Shown: positions 47,848 through 57,129, numbered from the stretch's first letter. The stretch is 64,000 nucleotides of DNA from Nostoc sp. RI_552 (GCA_016124525.1 WGNO01000007.1:1-64000), one strand, 5' to 3'. Notes: generated from the letters alone by a model not told the origin. Program-made: numbers and translations.

Positions 47848-48900
47848 ATGACAAGAACTCCTACCCCACCACCAACAAAACCAGTTTCTAGAGATTCATC
47901 TAACTCGGAACTGACACCAAAACCTTACAAACTCATCTCTTTCCCCAAAGAACGTCCCACTTTGCGGCGTCCAGTTGGTCATCATAAATATCTGAGTGAT
48001 AGCCTCCATGGTACTTTATATCTCACTCTGACAGTGCAAACATCCCTGCACATCTCTACTGGTGTAGTTGCTTTGGGTAGCGATATTAATAGCAAAGTTT
48101 CTCTGGTGAAAACAATGGTGCAGGGTGTTGACCAAAAACTGTCAATTCAAGGAAGTTCCTTGAAAGGCTGCATCCGGTGTATATATGAAGGGATTACTAA
48201 TAGTACCTTGGCAATTGTGACTAAGAAATATAAAGATAACAATAAAATTCCCCAGGAACGCCTACCTTGTGGGAATAAAGAAAAACTTTGTCCAGCTAGT
48301 CGGGTTTTTGGGGCGTTAGATTGGCAAGGTTTACTTGATTTCAATGATGCGACCTGTACAGGTATGGATTTTTCCACAGGTTTTATGCCTTCTTTATATC
48401 GTCCCAGTCCCGATAAAAATCCGGCGTATTTTATCAACGGTCAAGTGGCAGGACGTAAGTTTTATTATAATACTAACAAGGCCATTGATAAAGGTCAAAA
48501 TTCTGGAATTGCCGTACAGCAAGCCGGTAGAGAATACAGTTTTATCACGGAATTACACTTTAAGAATTTATTATCTGAAGAATTAGGGACTTTGTTGATT
48601 GCTTTAGGACAAGACCCTAAGTATCCCATGGCTTTAAAAGTAGGTGGCGGTAAACCTATTGGCATGGGAACGATGACTGTTAGTATAGATAAAATTACAC
48701 AATTCCAAGATTTAAAAAGACGTTATTCATCCTATGAACTTAGTTCCTCTGATGAATTAATGGGGGATAATTTAGCTAAGTTTAAACAGAAACATATTCA
48801 AGCTGCTCACTCAGGTCTAATTGAGAAAACGCAATTAGAAGAACTCGCTGCTATTTTACGTTACCCTAGCCATCGCCAACCACCAACAGGAATGTATTAA
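47848..48900 (+). CDS. Cas7-like RAMP with N-terminal extension, III-D-like
   Basis: 350 residues. A Pro/Ser/Thr-rich tail of 40-50 residues precedes the RAMP fold: LTVQTSLHISTGVVALGSD, LSIQGSSLKGCIRCIYEGI (thumb), a short Cys pair (LPCGNKEKLCPASRVFG) that may bind zinc, and the Gly-rich VGGGKPIGMGTM. A helical tail closes the protein. It is the fourth Csm3-like copy in the operon besides csx10. Confidence 0.8.
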   Translation: MTRTPTPPPTKPVSRDSSNSELTPKPYKLISFPKERPTLRRPVGHHKYLSDSLHGTLYLTLTVQTSLHISTGVVALGSDINSKVSLVKTMVQGVDQKLSIQGSSLKGCIRCIYEGITNSTLAIVTKKYKDNNKIPQERLPCGNKEKLCPASRVFGALDWQGLLDFNDATCTGMDFSTGFMPSLYRPSPDKNPAYFINGQVAGRKFYYNTNKAIDKGQNSGIAVQQAGREYSFITELHFKNLLSEELGTLLIALGQDPKYPMALKVGGGKPIGMGTMTVSIDKITQFQDLKRRYSSYELSSSDELMGDNLAKFKQKHIQAAHSGLIEKTQLEELAAILRYPSHRQPPTGMY

Positions 48901-48902
48901 TT

Positions 48903-49547
48903 ATGACTATAGCTGATTTAACCTCTGGATCTTTAACAGATAAACAGTGGGAAATTGCCCATGCCATCGCTCAAACCTTGGTAAAAGAAAATACAGATAT
49001 TAACGAATTAGGAAAAGTGATGGCTTATTTGCGTAGTATTGTTGATGAAACAAATGCTAGTGCAAAGTTGTTTACCTACCTGAAAACCCTTGTCAGAAAT
49101 GGCAACCAAATTGGACATAGTGGTAAAACTCTGGAATATTACCGCAGTATAGAAACAACTTGTAGTGATTATCTCAAAAGGGTTACTGATGCCACAATTA
49201 TACTGCAAATATTGGGCTGGGTATGTCGGCTGATGCGTTACTACAAAGACGCTGGTGTACCCATTGGGGAAATTCCTCCGCCTACAGCACTTCCTGTGGA
49301 GTCAGCACGTCAGCAAGAAATTGCTAAGGTGGTTGAATCTCAGGATTTCCAGGTAGACCAGATATTAGAGGCGACAGTGACTAAAATCAGTGGAAATAAA
49401 GTAACTTACCAGATTTTGGGAACTATTAAGTTAACTGAGAAGGAACCGAGGAAAGCCAGTTTGTTGAAGGAAGGGGAAAGGGTGAAGGTAAAAATCGTGG
49501 ACTTTAAGGAAGATAGAAGTATAAAAAAAATAAAATTAGTTGAGTAA
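48903..49547 (+). CDS. Unnamed helical protein with OB-like C-terminus, end of the III-D-like operon
   Basis: 214 residues. The N-terminal 125 are helical (WEIAHAIAQTLVKENTDINELGKVMAYL, then CSDYLKRVTDATIILQILGWVCRLMRYYKD). After a Pro-rich link (about 122-135), residues 150-214 look like a small beta barrel (VDQILEATVTKISGNKVTYQ, then EGERVKVKIVDFK), similar in pattern to S1/TRAM/OB RNA-binding domains. No family recognised. It starts two bases after the RAMP gene, so it belongs to the operon. Confidence 0.6.
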   Translation: MTIADLTSGSLTDKQWEIAHAIAQTLVKENTDINELGKVMAYLRSIVDETNASAKLFTYLKTLVRNGNQIGHSGKTLEYYRSIETTCSDYLKRVTDATIILQILGWVCRLMRYYKDAGVPIGEIPPPTALPVESARQQEIAKVVESQDFQVDQILEATVTKISGNKVTYQILGTIKLTEKEPRKASLLKEGERVKVKIVDFKEDRSIKKIKLVE

Positions 49548-49646
49548 ATTAGATGGTTTTTGGAAGTTTTTCTTGATTTCAGCTTTATAATAGGTAATAG
49601 GTCAAATCATGGATGTGCCTTAGAATTAAAAAATTTTCAAACACTC

Positions 49647-49883
49647 TCTAAATCACTTTATAATCCCTACAAGCTAGGGCGAGGTTTTTTGCCTGTGATT
49701 TGTGCTTGAAAAACTGAATGAAATCTAACACTTGTTGCTGTTTATCTGGTGGTAGTTACCATAGGTTTTGTATAACTGCTTGTTCAATGATCATGATTTA
49801 ACTCACTTGTAATGCTATCCATAGCATAGCGATGTTCCAGTGTTGTGAAGGAATAAGCGATCGCTTTTTGTCGAGGGTTGTGT
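49647..49883 (-). repeat. Direct repeat, copy A (decayed DUF2281-type antitoxin fragment)
   Basis: About 237 bases nearly identical to 50925-51159, in the same orientation. On the minus strand from ATG 49794 it reads MIIEQAVIQNLW-stop-LPPDKQQQVLDFIQF, the N-terminus of a DUF2281/VapB-type antitoxin, broken by a TAA. Both copies have the same stop, so the duplication followed the decay. Similarity ends near 49647. Confidence 0.85.
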
Positions 49884-50004
49884 GGGGTGTTACTTAATTG
49901 TCAATGCTGTTGGTATATCTGACAATTGGGTTGTTTCTAGGGTGCTGGGATGGTGACTATATAGGGTGCGATCGCAAAGCCTAGGTGTACAATACTACTT
50001 TTTT

Positions 50005-50415
50005 TCAGTTAGTGTTAAGCCAGGTTTCAACTTTCAAATTAGGGATACGGAAAAATTCCCGGACGTTGTTTGTAACTACTGTTAGATTTAGAGTTATGGC
50101 ATGGGCAGCGATTAATAAGTCATTCCCACCGATGGGTGTTCCTTGTCGTTCTAAATAAGTACGGATTTCTGCGTAATATTCTTCGACGGGATGGGTAAGG
50201 GGTAGTATTTCTATGCTATCCAAAATTACTTCTAGTTTTTCTATCAGTTTGGGGGAATTTTTCTTTCGCGCTCCAAATCTTGACTCACAAGCTACAATAA
50301 TACTTGTACAAATTTTATCTTCTCCTATTTGTTGAATTTGGGAAAATATTACCCCTCTAGGATTTTTGATAAGTTCAGAAATAATGTTTGTATCTAATAA
50401 GTATAAGTAAGTCAC
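50005..50415 (-). CDS. vapC: PIN-domain ribonuclease toxin (VapC/FitB-like)
   Basis: 136 residues with PIN acidic residues: LLDTNIISEL (Asp8), a central Glu (CESRFGARKK), GGNDLLIAAHA (Asp near 99) and TNNVREF. VapC-type toxins cut tRNA or rRNA. Its ATG is two bases after the antitoxin stop, the usual antitoxin-first order. It separates the two CRISPR operons and is flanked by the direct repeats. Confidence 0.9.
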   Translation of the reverse strand: MTYLYLLDTNIISELIKNPRGVIFSQIQQIGEDKICTSIIVACESRFGARKKNSPKLIEKLEVILDSIEILPLTHPVEEYYAEIRTYLERQGTPIGGNDLLIAAHAITLNLTVVTNNVREFFRIPNLKVETWLNTN

Positions 50416-50417
50416 TT

Positions 50418-50648
50418 TTAAAGTTCTATATCATCTAGGGGTAATAGTCCTGCATCTACATCGGCAAAGTCTTCTTCTAGTGGTTCCAGAATGGAAAGTG
50501 TTTGCAAGAGGGATTTTTTTTTAATAGGAGAAATGATGGCCAGGGGGATACCATTTTCGGTGATGGTTAGGGTTTCACCTGTTTTTTTAGCTTGGTTAAT
50601 TAGAGTTTGCAGGGTGGGGGGGAGTTCTGAAAGGGTGATTTGTGTCAT
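50418..50648 (-). CDS. Phd/YefM-like antitoxin of the PIN toxin
   Basis: 76 residues. The N-terminal part (ITLSELPPTLQTLINQAKKTGETLTITENGIPLAIISP) matches the Phd/YefM DNA-binding fold; the acidic C-terminus (LEEDFADVDAGLLPLDDIEL) would wrap and block the toxin. It presumably represses its own promoter. Confidence 0.85.
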   Translation of the reverse strand: MTQITLSELPPTLQTLINQAKKTGETLTITENGIPLAIISPIKKKSLLQTLSILEPLEEDFADVDAGLLPLDDIEL

Positions 50649-50739
50649 GGTGGTTTCTGGGGTGGGAGGATGAGTTTTTGGTGTATATTTTTTATTCTAT
50701 AGGAATCCGGTTTGATTGCTGAAATTACTCGTAGAGGCA

Positions 50740-50767
50740 GGGAATAGGTAATAGGGAATAGGGAACA
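50740..50767. repeat. Four imperfect 7-bp tandem repeats (GGGAATA), STRR-like
   Basis: The units GGGAATA, GGTAATA, GGGAATA and GGGAACA are head to tail. The truncated toxin frame at 50849 runs into this area, so the repeat marks where the old toxin gene was lost. Confidence 0.8.
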
Positions 50768-50799
50768 GGAAAAAATGAATAAAATTGTACCGAGTTTTG

Positions 50800-51073
50800 T
50801 TCAGAAATATTAGTCCTATAGCATGGGTATCTATCACTACTGCGCTCATAAAGGAATATCCTTGGGAAAATTTCCCCATATTTCTTGACGGGCTTGAGTA
50901 ATATCTTTTTCGGTAATTTGAATATCTAAATCACTCTATAATCCCTACAAGCTAGGGCGAGGTTTTTTTGGTCGTGATTTGTGCTTGAGAAACTGAATGA
51001 AATCCAACACTTGTTGCTGTTTATCTGGTGGTAGTTACCATAGGTTTTGTATAACTGCTTGTTCAATGGTCAT
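50800..51073 (-). pseudogene. Decayed DUF2281 antitoxin plus truncated PIN toxin
   Basis: From ATG 51073: MTIEQAVIQNLW-stop-LPPDKQQQVLDFIQFLKHKS, then after further stops and a frameshift DLDIQITEKDITQARQEIWG, the usual end of DUF2281-type antitoxins. The following ATG (50849) opens MSAVVIDTHA, a typical PIN-toxin N-terminus with its first Asp, then diverges within about 10 residues. It is a dead antitoxin-toxin pair. Confidence 0.75.
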
Positions 51074-51159
51074 GATTTCACTTGTAATGCTATCCATAGC
51101 ATGGCGATAGTTCCAGTGTTGTGAAGGAATAAGCGATCGCTTTTCGTTGAGGGTTGTGT
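50925..51159 (-). repeat. Direct repeat, copy B
   Basis: The second copy of the repeat at 49647-49883, with scattered substitutions and small indels. It includes the antitoxin N-terminus and about 85 bases upstream of it, containing a HIP1 octamer. The two copies bracket the intact vapC module. Confidence 0.88.
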
Positions 51160-51292
51160 ATTGTAGCAATACTTACAGCCCATTTTATCTGAGTAAGTAC
51201 AGAAGGGCGGTCAGGATGCCCACCCCACAAGATTTATGATATTAAGGTTTGTACTTTATTTGCTTGAAAAGTACTGTAAATTGTAAAGATAT

Positions 51293-52549
51293 TTACTTAA
51301 TAGCCGTTCTCTCTGGTAGTAGTTCTTGACCAAGTTTTTGTAATAGGGGATAGAGTGATACAGCCTGGTTCTTGAGTGTTAATGCAGATTTAGGATCAAG
51401 ATTCATGCCTACGTGAGCGATATCATTACGTAGTTGAGTCATTTGACTCCAAAGTTTACCAAATTCATCGGCTTGTGCTAAAGCTGCAAATTTATCATCA
51501 CAACGACTAGGATTAATGGGACGAGGTGATAATCTACCCTTTTCAACAGCATTGTTTATCGCATTTTCCACAGGCGTTCGACTGTTGTGGTTATCAAACA
51601 TCGATTCATCAAACCGTAGCACCAATACAGAAATTAACCATTCACGCGCTAGGGTTACGGCCTGTACTATTCTATCTCGTTGAAGGTACCACTCAATCAT
51701 TTGTAGCTGTAACCATAAATTTTCAGCCAACGCTGCTTGATCTTTTGGATCTTTTAGAGCAAATTGTCCATACTCTTTACCAACTCTTTCTGAAAGCAAT
51801 GAAAAAGGTTTAGCACGTTCAGCAAAGCTTGGTGCTGCTTCTTGTAATATTTTCTCTAACTTAGTAGCTGATTCCATTGTTTCAATTGGTCGAGTTACAT
51901 TTAAAGCTAAGGAAATATTTTCAATACTTTTAGCTGTTTTTTCCAACTGACCTCTTAATGTTCTACTAGCAGGATTATTAGTTAGTTCCTCACGTGATGG
52001 AATAGCATTTTTCAGTAAATCTGCAAGTGCTTGTCCATCTCCTATTTCTACAAAACGTTCGGTTGCTGTCAGCCAATCAAGCATCCCCACAAATTCAGAT
52101 AAATCAATAACTGGTGCTATTCCATTATTGGAAAATCCTAATTCCCATGCTCCATAGTAAATAGCCTCAATCGTGACATTTTTAGCGGCTTTAAGGTAGG
52201 CCGCAAATAAAAATATCAGAAATGGTAAAGAACGTAAACCATGAGTAATATCAAATATTACATGGTCATTTTCATCTACTTTTTCAGTAATCTTTTTAAA
52301 TGTTTCCCACATTTGTTCTGTGGTTTCACCATTTGGTATTTCAACTGCTTCTATGCGCTTATCTTCTAGTTTTTCTAAAATAGGGAAAGTCTTTTTTTGA
52401 GCTTCACTTGTAACACAAACTAACATAGATTCATAATCACAAAACTTTCGTAAAGCTTCTGCAAATACCTCTCCATCATAATTTTTACCTTCAAAACTAT
52501 ATGTAGTTTTCTTGGCTTGAATTCCTAGAAATGTAATAATTCTTTTCAT
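51293..52549 (-). CDS. Csx2/Csx1-like CARF-HEPN ribonuclease
   Basis: 418 residues. The N-terminal CARF domain (RIITFLGIQAKKTTYSF, VCVTSEAQ, DITHGLRSLPFLIFLFAAY) matches the TM1812/Csx2 family. The C-terminal HEPN domain ends with the active-site motif RNDIAH (Arg374, His379; R-x4-H). On binding cyclic oligoadenylate it would cut RNA non-specifically. It is the last gene of the III-A operon, 11 bases after cas6. Confidence 0.9.
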   Translation of the reverse strand: MKRIITFLGIQAKKTTYSFEGKNYDGEVFAEALRKFCDYESMLVCVTSEAQKKTFPILEKLEDKRIEAVEIPNGETTEQMWETFKKITEKVDENDHVIFDITHGLRSLPFLIFLFAAYLKAAKNVTIEAIYYGAWELGFSNNGIAPVIDLSEFVGMLDWLTATERFVEIGDGQALADLLKNAIPSREELTNNPASRTLRGQLEKTAKSIENISLALNVTRPIETMESATKLEKILQEAAPSFAERAKPFSLLSERVGKEYGQFALKDPKDQAALAENLWLQLQMIEWYLQRDRIVQAVTLAREWLISVLVLRFDESMFDNHNSRTPVENAINNAVEKGRLSPRPINPSRCDDKFAALAQADEFGKLWSQMTQLRNDIAHVGMNLDPKSALTLKNQAVSLYPLLQKLGQELLPERTAIK

Positions 52550-52560
52550 GATTATCTCCT

Positions 52561-53322
52561 TTATGTATTAACTAATGTCTGTCCCATTGCTAAACGAGTT
52601 TTAATACCCGTACCACAAAAGCGCGCATATTGAACCAATAAATTAGCGATATTTGCCAATAGAGGATCAGCACGGCTTAAAACTTGTAACCTGACATCGC
52701 CAACAAATCCATTCACAAAACCTTTATGTAGTTGATAACTTCGGGTTTGAATTTTGTGATTTTTAAGGAAAACAGCGTTACTCAGATAAGCAATTAATTC
52801 ATCGCTTCCTAAATAAACAGGTGCGAAATTATTCCAGCGTTCTAACCAACTGCGGAACATTAAGTTGGGTAACGGTAAAGGTAAATTTAGTCCACCTTGA
52901 GCAAAGGCTGTAGGTGTGATAAATTTCAAGTCAAAACTTCTCACTGGATCTGGTTCATTGCCTACTAAGTTTGTATATAATTCTGCATAGCTGGTGATTT
53001 CTTCTTCTCCATTGATAATGTTGAATTTTGCACCCAGAAATTCTAGAGTGTCGGCAAGATTTAGATGAGAAATGGCTTTAGCTGAAACTTCGTTTAGTCC
53101 ACATAGAGATAGTTGGTAAAACTCTTGGGGATGGAAGGTGATAAAATCTCTGGAATTGGAAGAAAAACCGATTATACCTGAGTAGGAAATAGGGGGTATG
53201 GTTTCGCTTCCCATTTCTAAACCTAGCTGCTGATGCAGTTGCTTTACTAGTTCTAAGCTATGGGAGCGGGGTAACACTGTTGGTGTGGATACGGTTAATG
53301 TCCAGGTGGTGTGAATTAGCAT
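52561..53322 (-). CDS. cas6: CRISPR endoribonuclease Cas6
   Basis: 253 residues. The C-terminal part shows the Cas6 pattern: FVGDVRLQVL followed by LVQYARFCGTGIKTRLAMGQ, the Gly-rich loop. It cuts pre-crRNA within the repeat. The presence of FITPTAFAQGG and LPLPLPNLMFRSWLERWN also fits this family (PF10040). It lies between csm5 and the csx2-like gene with 4- and 11-base gaps. No array lies in the window. Confidence 0.92.
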   Translation of the reverse strand: MLIHTTWTLTVSTPTVLPRSHSLELVKQLHQQLGLEMGSETIPPISYSGIIGFSSNSRDFITFHPQEFYQLSLCGLNEVSAKAISHLNLADTLEFLGAKFNIINGEEEITSYAELYTNLVGNEPDPVRSFDLKFITPTAFAQGGLNLPLPLPNLMFRSWLERWNNFAPVYLGSDELIAYLSNAVFLKNHKIQTRSYQLHKGFVNGFVGDVRLQVLSRADPLLANIANLLVQYARFCGTGIKTRLAMGQTLVNT

Positions 53323-53326
53323 AGGT

Positions 53327-54613
53327 CTATACAGTGTTGAATTTCACCCATCCAGGAACAAATTTAATTTCGCCATTGCTATTCATGACAGTTCGCCGAG
53401 ATTTTGGTGCTTCAAAACCTGGTGCTTGAATACCACAAATGTCACGGAGTTCTGCTCTGAGTTGGTCGTCAAAACATAAGCCAACAGTGGTTCCTGTCAT
53501 TCCACTACCCCAACCTAAGCGTAACATATAGGGACATTTTTCTGGTTTGTAGATATCACGGATATGATTAAAGTCTAGGTTTTTACCAGATGCTTTAGGG
53601 TTATTTTCTATTGCGTTCCAATAATCATGCTCATAGTCCCATTGTTCTTGAGTAAAATCTTCGCATATTTTCAGTAGTTCATCTAGATTATTAAAGGGTA
53701 ATTTCATTCCCTGTTTATGCTGGAACCATGACAGCATTTCTGGATCTAAGGTGAGGGTAAATTCTGTGATGACATTCCGCGCCATTTCAGCATAGATAGA
53801 GGCTTTACATTTGGCTAAGTAATCAGGATATCTGCTGGAAACTATGACTTCAGCGACAATGCAAAAATTTGCGGGAATTAATTTACCTGTTCTGCTGGGA
53901 ACTTTGGTTTCAATTATGGGTTCAGAATCACTGACTTTCAAGCAGCGTAAAAAGTCTGTATTCTGACTGCTACCAGATAATGTTTTACCTTGATAGTTGA
54001 GGGTAAAGTTGGAAAATAAACTTTCCATAAATAAATTATCATCACTAAATTTCTGTTTATGTTTGTTACTGAGTTCTCCCAATCTTTCCTTGAGATTATT
54101 TTCAATTTCGCTGACCCGATTTTGTGGAGGTATTTGATAACGGTCAGGGTATTTGAGTAAATGATAAGCTATGGCTGTTCTAATTGCACCTTTGATTGAG
54201 GAACCAGGGATAAATAAATATCCCATACCGTTGCGAATCATCGGGCGTAAGTCTGTAATCTTATCTTGGGCAAAGTTTTGGCTAATTGCATTTGGGGGAA
54301 AAATGGCATTTCCGTCTGTGTCTTTTGCATTCCAGCATTCGTCACCAAAGGCTTGCTGTAAAAGTTTCGTGATGTCTCGACGTTCTTCAATTGCTTGAAT
54401 ATAGTCGTTGAGAAAACTTCCTCCCTTTTTTAATAATCCTTTAGCTAGGGCTTCTTGATTGGGAAGATAAACTTTTTTGGCTGTCTGCACATATTCAAAT
54501 GGATTTAACATCGATACAGATGAACCAATATGTAAAAGTGGACTGGTTAACTGTATGCGTTTTGATTGGTAAAAGTCAGGTTTTTTGAGTGGAGATTCAG
54601 GCGCAATAACCAT
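53327..54613 (-). CDS. csm5: Csm5 (type III-A)
   Basis: 428 residues. Csm5 features: an N-terminal IQLTSPLLHIGSSVSMLNPFEYV, the thumb motif FIPGSSIKGAIRTAIAYHLL, and the C-terminal MLRLGWGSGMTGTTVGL Gly-rich part. It caps the 3' end of the crRNA in the Csm complex and recruits trimming nucleases. It overlaps csm4 by 17 bases. Confidence 0.93.
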   Translation of the reverse strand: MVIAPESPLKKPDFYQSKRIQLTSPLLHIGSSVSMLNPFEYVQTAKKVYLPNQEALAKGLLKKGGSFLNDYIQAIEERRDITKLLQQAFGDECWNAKDTDGNAIFPPNAISQNFAQDKITDLRPMIRNGMGYLFIPGSSIKGAIRTAIAYHLLKYPDRYQIPPQNRVSEIENNLKERLGELSNKHKQKFSDDNLFMESLFSNFTLNYQGKTLSGSSQNTDFLRCLKVSDSEPIIETKVPSRTGKLIPANFCIVAEVIVSSRYPDYLAKCKASIYAEMARNVITEFTLTLDPEMLSWFQHKQGMKLPFNNLDELLKICEDFTQEQWDYEHDYWNAIENNPKASGKNLDFNHIRDIYKPEKCPYMLRLGWGSGMTGTTVGLCFDDQLRAELRDICGIQAPGFEAPKSRRTVMNSNGEIKFVPGWVKFNTV

Positions 54614-55670
54614 GATTTTCTTGTTCGTGTACTTTAATTGGTAAACTTAAGCTGATACCACTGCGGTAAATACCGTGTTTTGTGAATTCTTTTGGTCTGA
54701 CATCTACCAGCTTTCCTTGTGGTGGCGTGGAAAAGACAGAACCTTCACTAAACATTCGTACCGTTTGGCGACGTAGCTGAGTTTGTGCTATCCAACCACC
54801 TCTTTCTTGAATTTCGTAACTGGCTTTATTTAAAAAGTCAATTGTTATGGATAAATCCCAAAATAAACTGATGAGGGTGTGGTGAGTTCCTGGATGAAAA
54901 TTAACTACTTTTTGCCACTTTTCTGGTAATTCTGACCAGTGAGCTTCAAATCTTCCTGCTCCATTGGAACGCTCTCCGCCAATTCCTTCTTCTCCTAAAA
55001 GGTGTAGAGATGCTTGGAGTTTATGGGCTAATTTTTCACCTTCTGGAGAAAGTTCTAGAAGAAAGTATAAACCTGCGGGGTTTTCTTGCCAATCAAATTG
55101 AACAAAGCCTGTATGATAAATGTTTGTGGCTCTGGTATTTCTATCTATGGCTATTTTGGGGAGTTGTTTAATTTTATAGGCTTTACTGTAGTCAAATGTT
55201 CCTGCTGTTGCTAGTTTTCCTTTGGGTTTATCGGGGGTGTAAGTTTCTAATTCCTTGGCATCATCTGTGGTGAATCCTGTTCCTTGATACCATTTTTGCC
55301 AGATTTCTAAAGGTAAATAGTTGAGTTTTTTGTAGGTTTTGAAAAATGCTAAATCTTCCTCTGGGTAGTTGATGGGAAATTTAAGGGGACGGGGAAGATA
55401 GTAAATTGTCTCTTTCCCCACTTGTCGATAGATAAATGTAGAACTGATGCGGAAAGGGGGTATAGGTTGGGGTTGTTTATCTGTGGGAAATAGCTGTAAT
55501 AATTCCTCTACTCCTTGTTTTTTAAACAACCGCGCATAGTTAGTTACCCAGGCGCTAAATAAACTGTCTGAACGGATGCGATCGCTTGTTTGTTCTAGAC
55601 CTATTCCTACTTCCCCAAAGTGAGCAAGGTTGCGTCCAAAGTTCAATTTTACTAGTTTCCAAACACTCAT
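54597..55670 (-). CDS. csm4: Csm4 (type III-A)
   Basis: 357 residues. The start VWKLVKLNFGRNLAHFGEVGIGLEQTSDRIRSDSLFSAW is the Csm4 signature, and GIGGERSNGAGRFEAHW is its Gly-rich loop. It binds the crRNA 5' handle and Cas10. The gene starts two bases after csm3. Confidence 0.94.
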   Translation of the reverse strand: MSVWKLVKLNFGRNLAHFGEVGIGLEQTSDRIRSDSLFSAWVTNYARLFKKQGVEELLQLFPTDKQPQPIPPFRISSTFIYRQVGKETIYYLPRPLKFPINYPEEDLAFFKTYKKLNYLPLEIWQKWYQGTGFTTDDAKELETYTPDKPKGKLATAGTFDYSKAYKIKQLPKIAIDRNTRATNIYHTGFVQFDWQENPAGLYFLLELSPEGEKLAHKLQASLHLLGEEGIGGERSNGAGRFEAHWSELPEKWQKVVNFHPGTHHTLISLFWDLSITIDFLNKASYEIQERGGWIAQTQLRRQTVRMFSEGSVFSTPPQGKLVDVRPKEFTKHGIYRSGISLSLPIKVHEQENHGYCA

Positions 55671-55672
55671 GA

Positions 55673-56650
55673 TTAATTTCCCTCTGGTAATAATTTTTGT
55701 TTGATGTACTCCCGTAAGCTTCTGAAGTTGTCTAACAGTCCTTGGGTGTTGGGAATAGTGTCTAAGGTTTGTAAAGTTGATGTTCCTTGGGGTGCATTGG
55801 CAATTCGACGATACTGTTCTAAGCTGCGACAGTTAAACTTAAAGTTCTCAAATTTGACTTTGCCGTAACCTCTAGAACCATGTCCACCCAATGCGTCATC
55901 TTCAAGAAAAGCAAGTGCGATGGCTATATTCTGCAAATCTTCAACGTCTTGCTGTGGATTTTCGACGGTATAAATTAACTCAAAATTGAATTTTGAATCT
56001 GCTGGTACACGTTCTAACTGTCTGGGGTTGGCGGCTGCTGTTACTCTGTCAATGCCGTTTTCAAATTTCCACTCGGTCATATATAAACCAGTGTCAACTT
56101 TTTTCAACTTCTCTGCTGAGTCTTCTGATAAGTGACAGTCACGGATAATTAAGCGACTGGGGGCATTACGTCCACGATTAATTTTGACGCAGTTTTGACC
56201 TTGAATTATTTTTGTAGGATTCTTGTCTGAAAATAATCCTTCGTTTGTAGCACTTTCAATGGGCATCCAAAACCCAGAACCGCCAGTGGAGCCAAATAAT
56301 CGACTAATTTGACAGGTTTTAGCCCCTTCATAGGTAATAAATTGTCCAGCTTCAACTTCAGTAAACCCATCTGCTAAATCATCACTTTCATAGCGCCATG
56401 TTCCACTTCCACCTGGGCGATTGAGGGGTTTTTTTAATAATCGTTCTAATGTGGCGCGGAGTTTACCTTTGATGGATGAACCAGGGAGATAAGGATACTT
56501 GGTTAAAGGGTCACGAATTACAGGTTTATCTAGTCCACCTATGTCTAAATTTTCGCCACCTCCACCAATATGCAGTCCTGTTTTGGCGATGAGTTGACAA
56601 GTGAGAGTTACTTTACCAAGTAGGGGTGTTTGTTCGTATGACACTGGCAT
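55673..56650 (-). CDS. csm3: Csm3 (type III-A Cas7)
   Basis: 325 residues. TGLHIGGGGENLDIGGLDKPVIRDP includes the Asp (about 41) that cleaves target RNA in Csm3, followed by YLPGSSIKGKLRATLERLL and GGHGSRGYGKVKF. It forms the repeated backbone of the Csm complex and cuts target RNA at 6-nt intervals. It starts two bases after csm2. Confidence 0.95.
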   Translation of the reverse strand: MPVSYEQTPLLGKVTLTCQLIAKTGLHIGGGGENLDIGGLDKPVIRDPLTKYPYLPGSSIKGKLRATLERLLKKPLNRPGGSGTWRYESDDLADGFTEVEAGQFITYEGAKTCQISRLFGSTGGSGFWMPIESATNEGLFSDKNPTKIIQGQNCVKINRGRNAPSRLIIRDCHLSEDSAEKLKKVDTGLYMTEWKFENGIDRVTAAANPRQLERVPADSKFNFELIYTVENPQQDVEDLQNIAIALAFLEDDALGGHGSRGYGKVKFENFKFNCRSLEQYRRIANAPQGTSTLQTLDTIPNTQGLLDNFRSLREYIKQKLLPEGN

Positions 56651-56652
56651 AA

Positions 56653-57129
56653 TTATTTTCCACCTTCAGCTTTGTGATAAGCAATAATTGATTCAATAAA
56701 TTGCACTAAACGCTCAAAATCTTCTTTGGTATTAACTTTATCGATGGCGGCTGATATGACATCACCTAATGGTTTTGCGGCTCTTTGTCTAGCTGCGGCG
56801 TATGCAAGTTTAGGTTTGAGCAGCACCACTTCTGTTTCTATTGCTGAAAATTCACCTTTTTCAGTTAGGTCGGCTTTTAACCGATTTACGGCATCTAAAA
56901 ATTTGCGGACTTGGTTAGTTTCTAATCTTTGTTGTTTAAGATAAGGACCAAAGGCTGCGGACTGGTTAACTAAATCACGAATGGGATATGCTTGTAAACA
57001 TTGTAAATTATTGATTTTATGAATGATTTCTTTGACAATATTGTTGTTTTGATTCATATTTGCTGGGGTATTTGATTGTTTGGCATGTCCTGGTGAAGAA
57101 TTAGGTTTTGATGGAATTTGCTTATTCAT
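56653..57129 (-). CDS. csm2: Csm2 (small subunit, type III-A)
   Basis: 158 residues. A polar N-terminal tail (about 1-28, Asn/Ser/Pro-rich) is followed by the helical Csm2 domain ending LLKPKLAYAAARQ and FERLVQFIESIIAYHKAEGG. The tail is longer than usual. It packs along the target RNA groove. The gene lies four bases after cas10. Confidence 0.92.
   Translation of the reverse strand: MNKQIPSKPNSSPGHAKQSNTPANMNQNNNIVKEIIHKINNLQCLQAYPIRDLVNQSAAFGPYLKQQRLETNQVRKFLDAVNRLKADLTEKGEFSAIETEVVLLKPKLAYAAARQRAAKPLGDVISAAIDKVNTKEDFERLVQFIESIIAYHKAEGGK

Noticed and set aside
49548-51292. CRISPR array between the two cas operons
   Set aside because: The visible repeats are two 235-bp copies of a decayed antitoxin region and a 7-bp tandem repeat, not regularly spaced 30-37-bp repeats.
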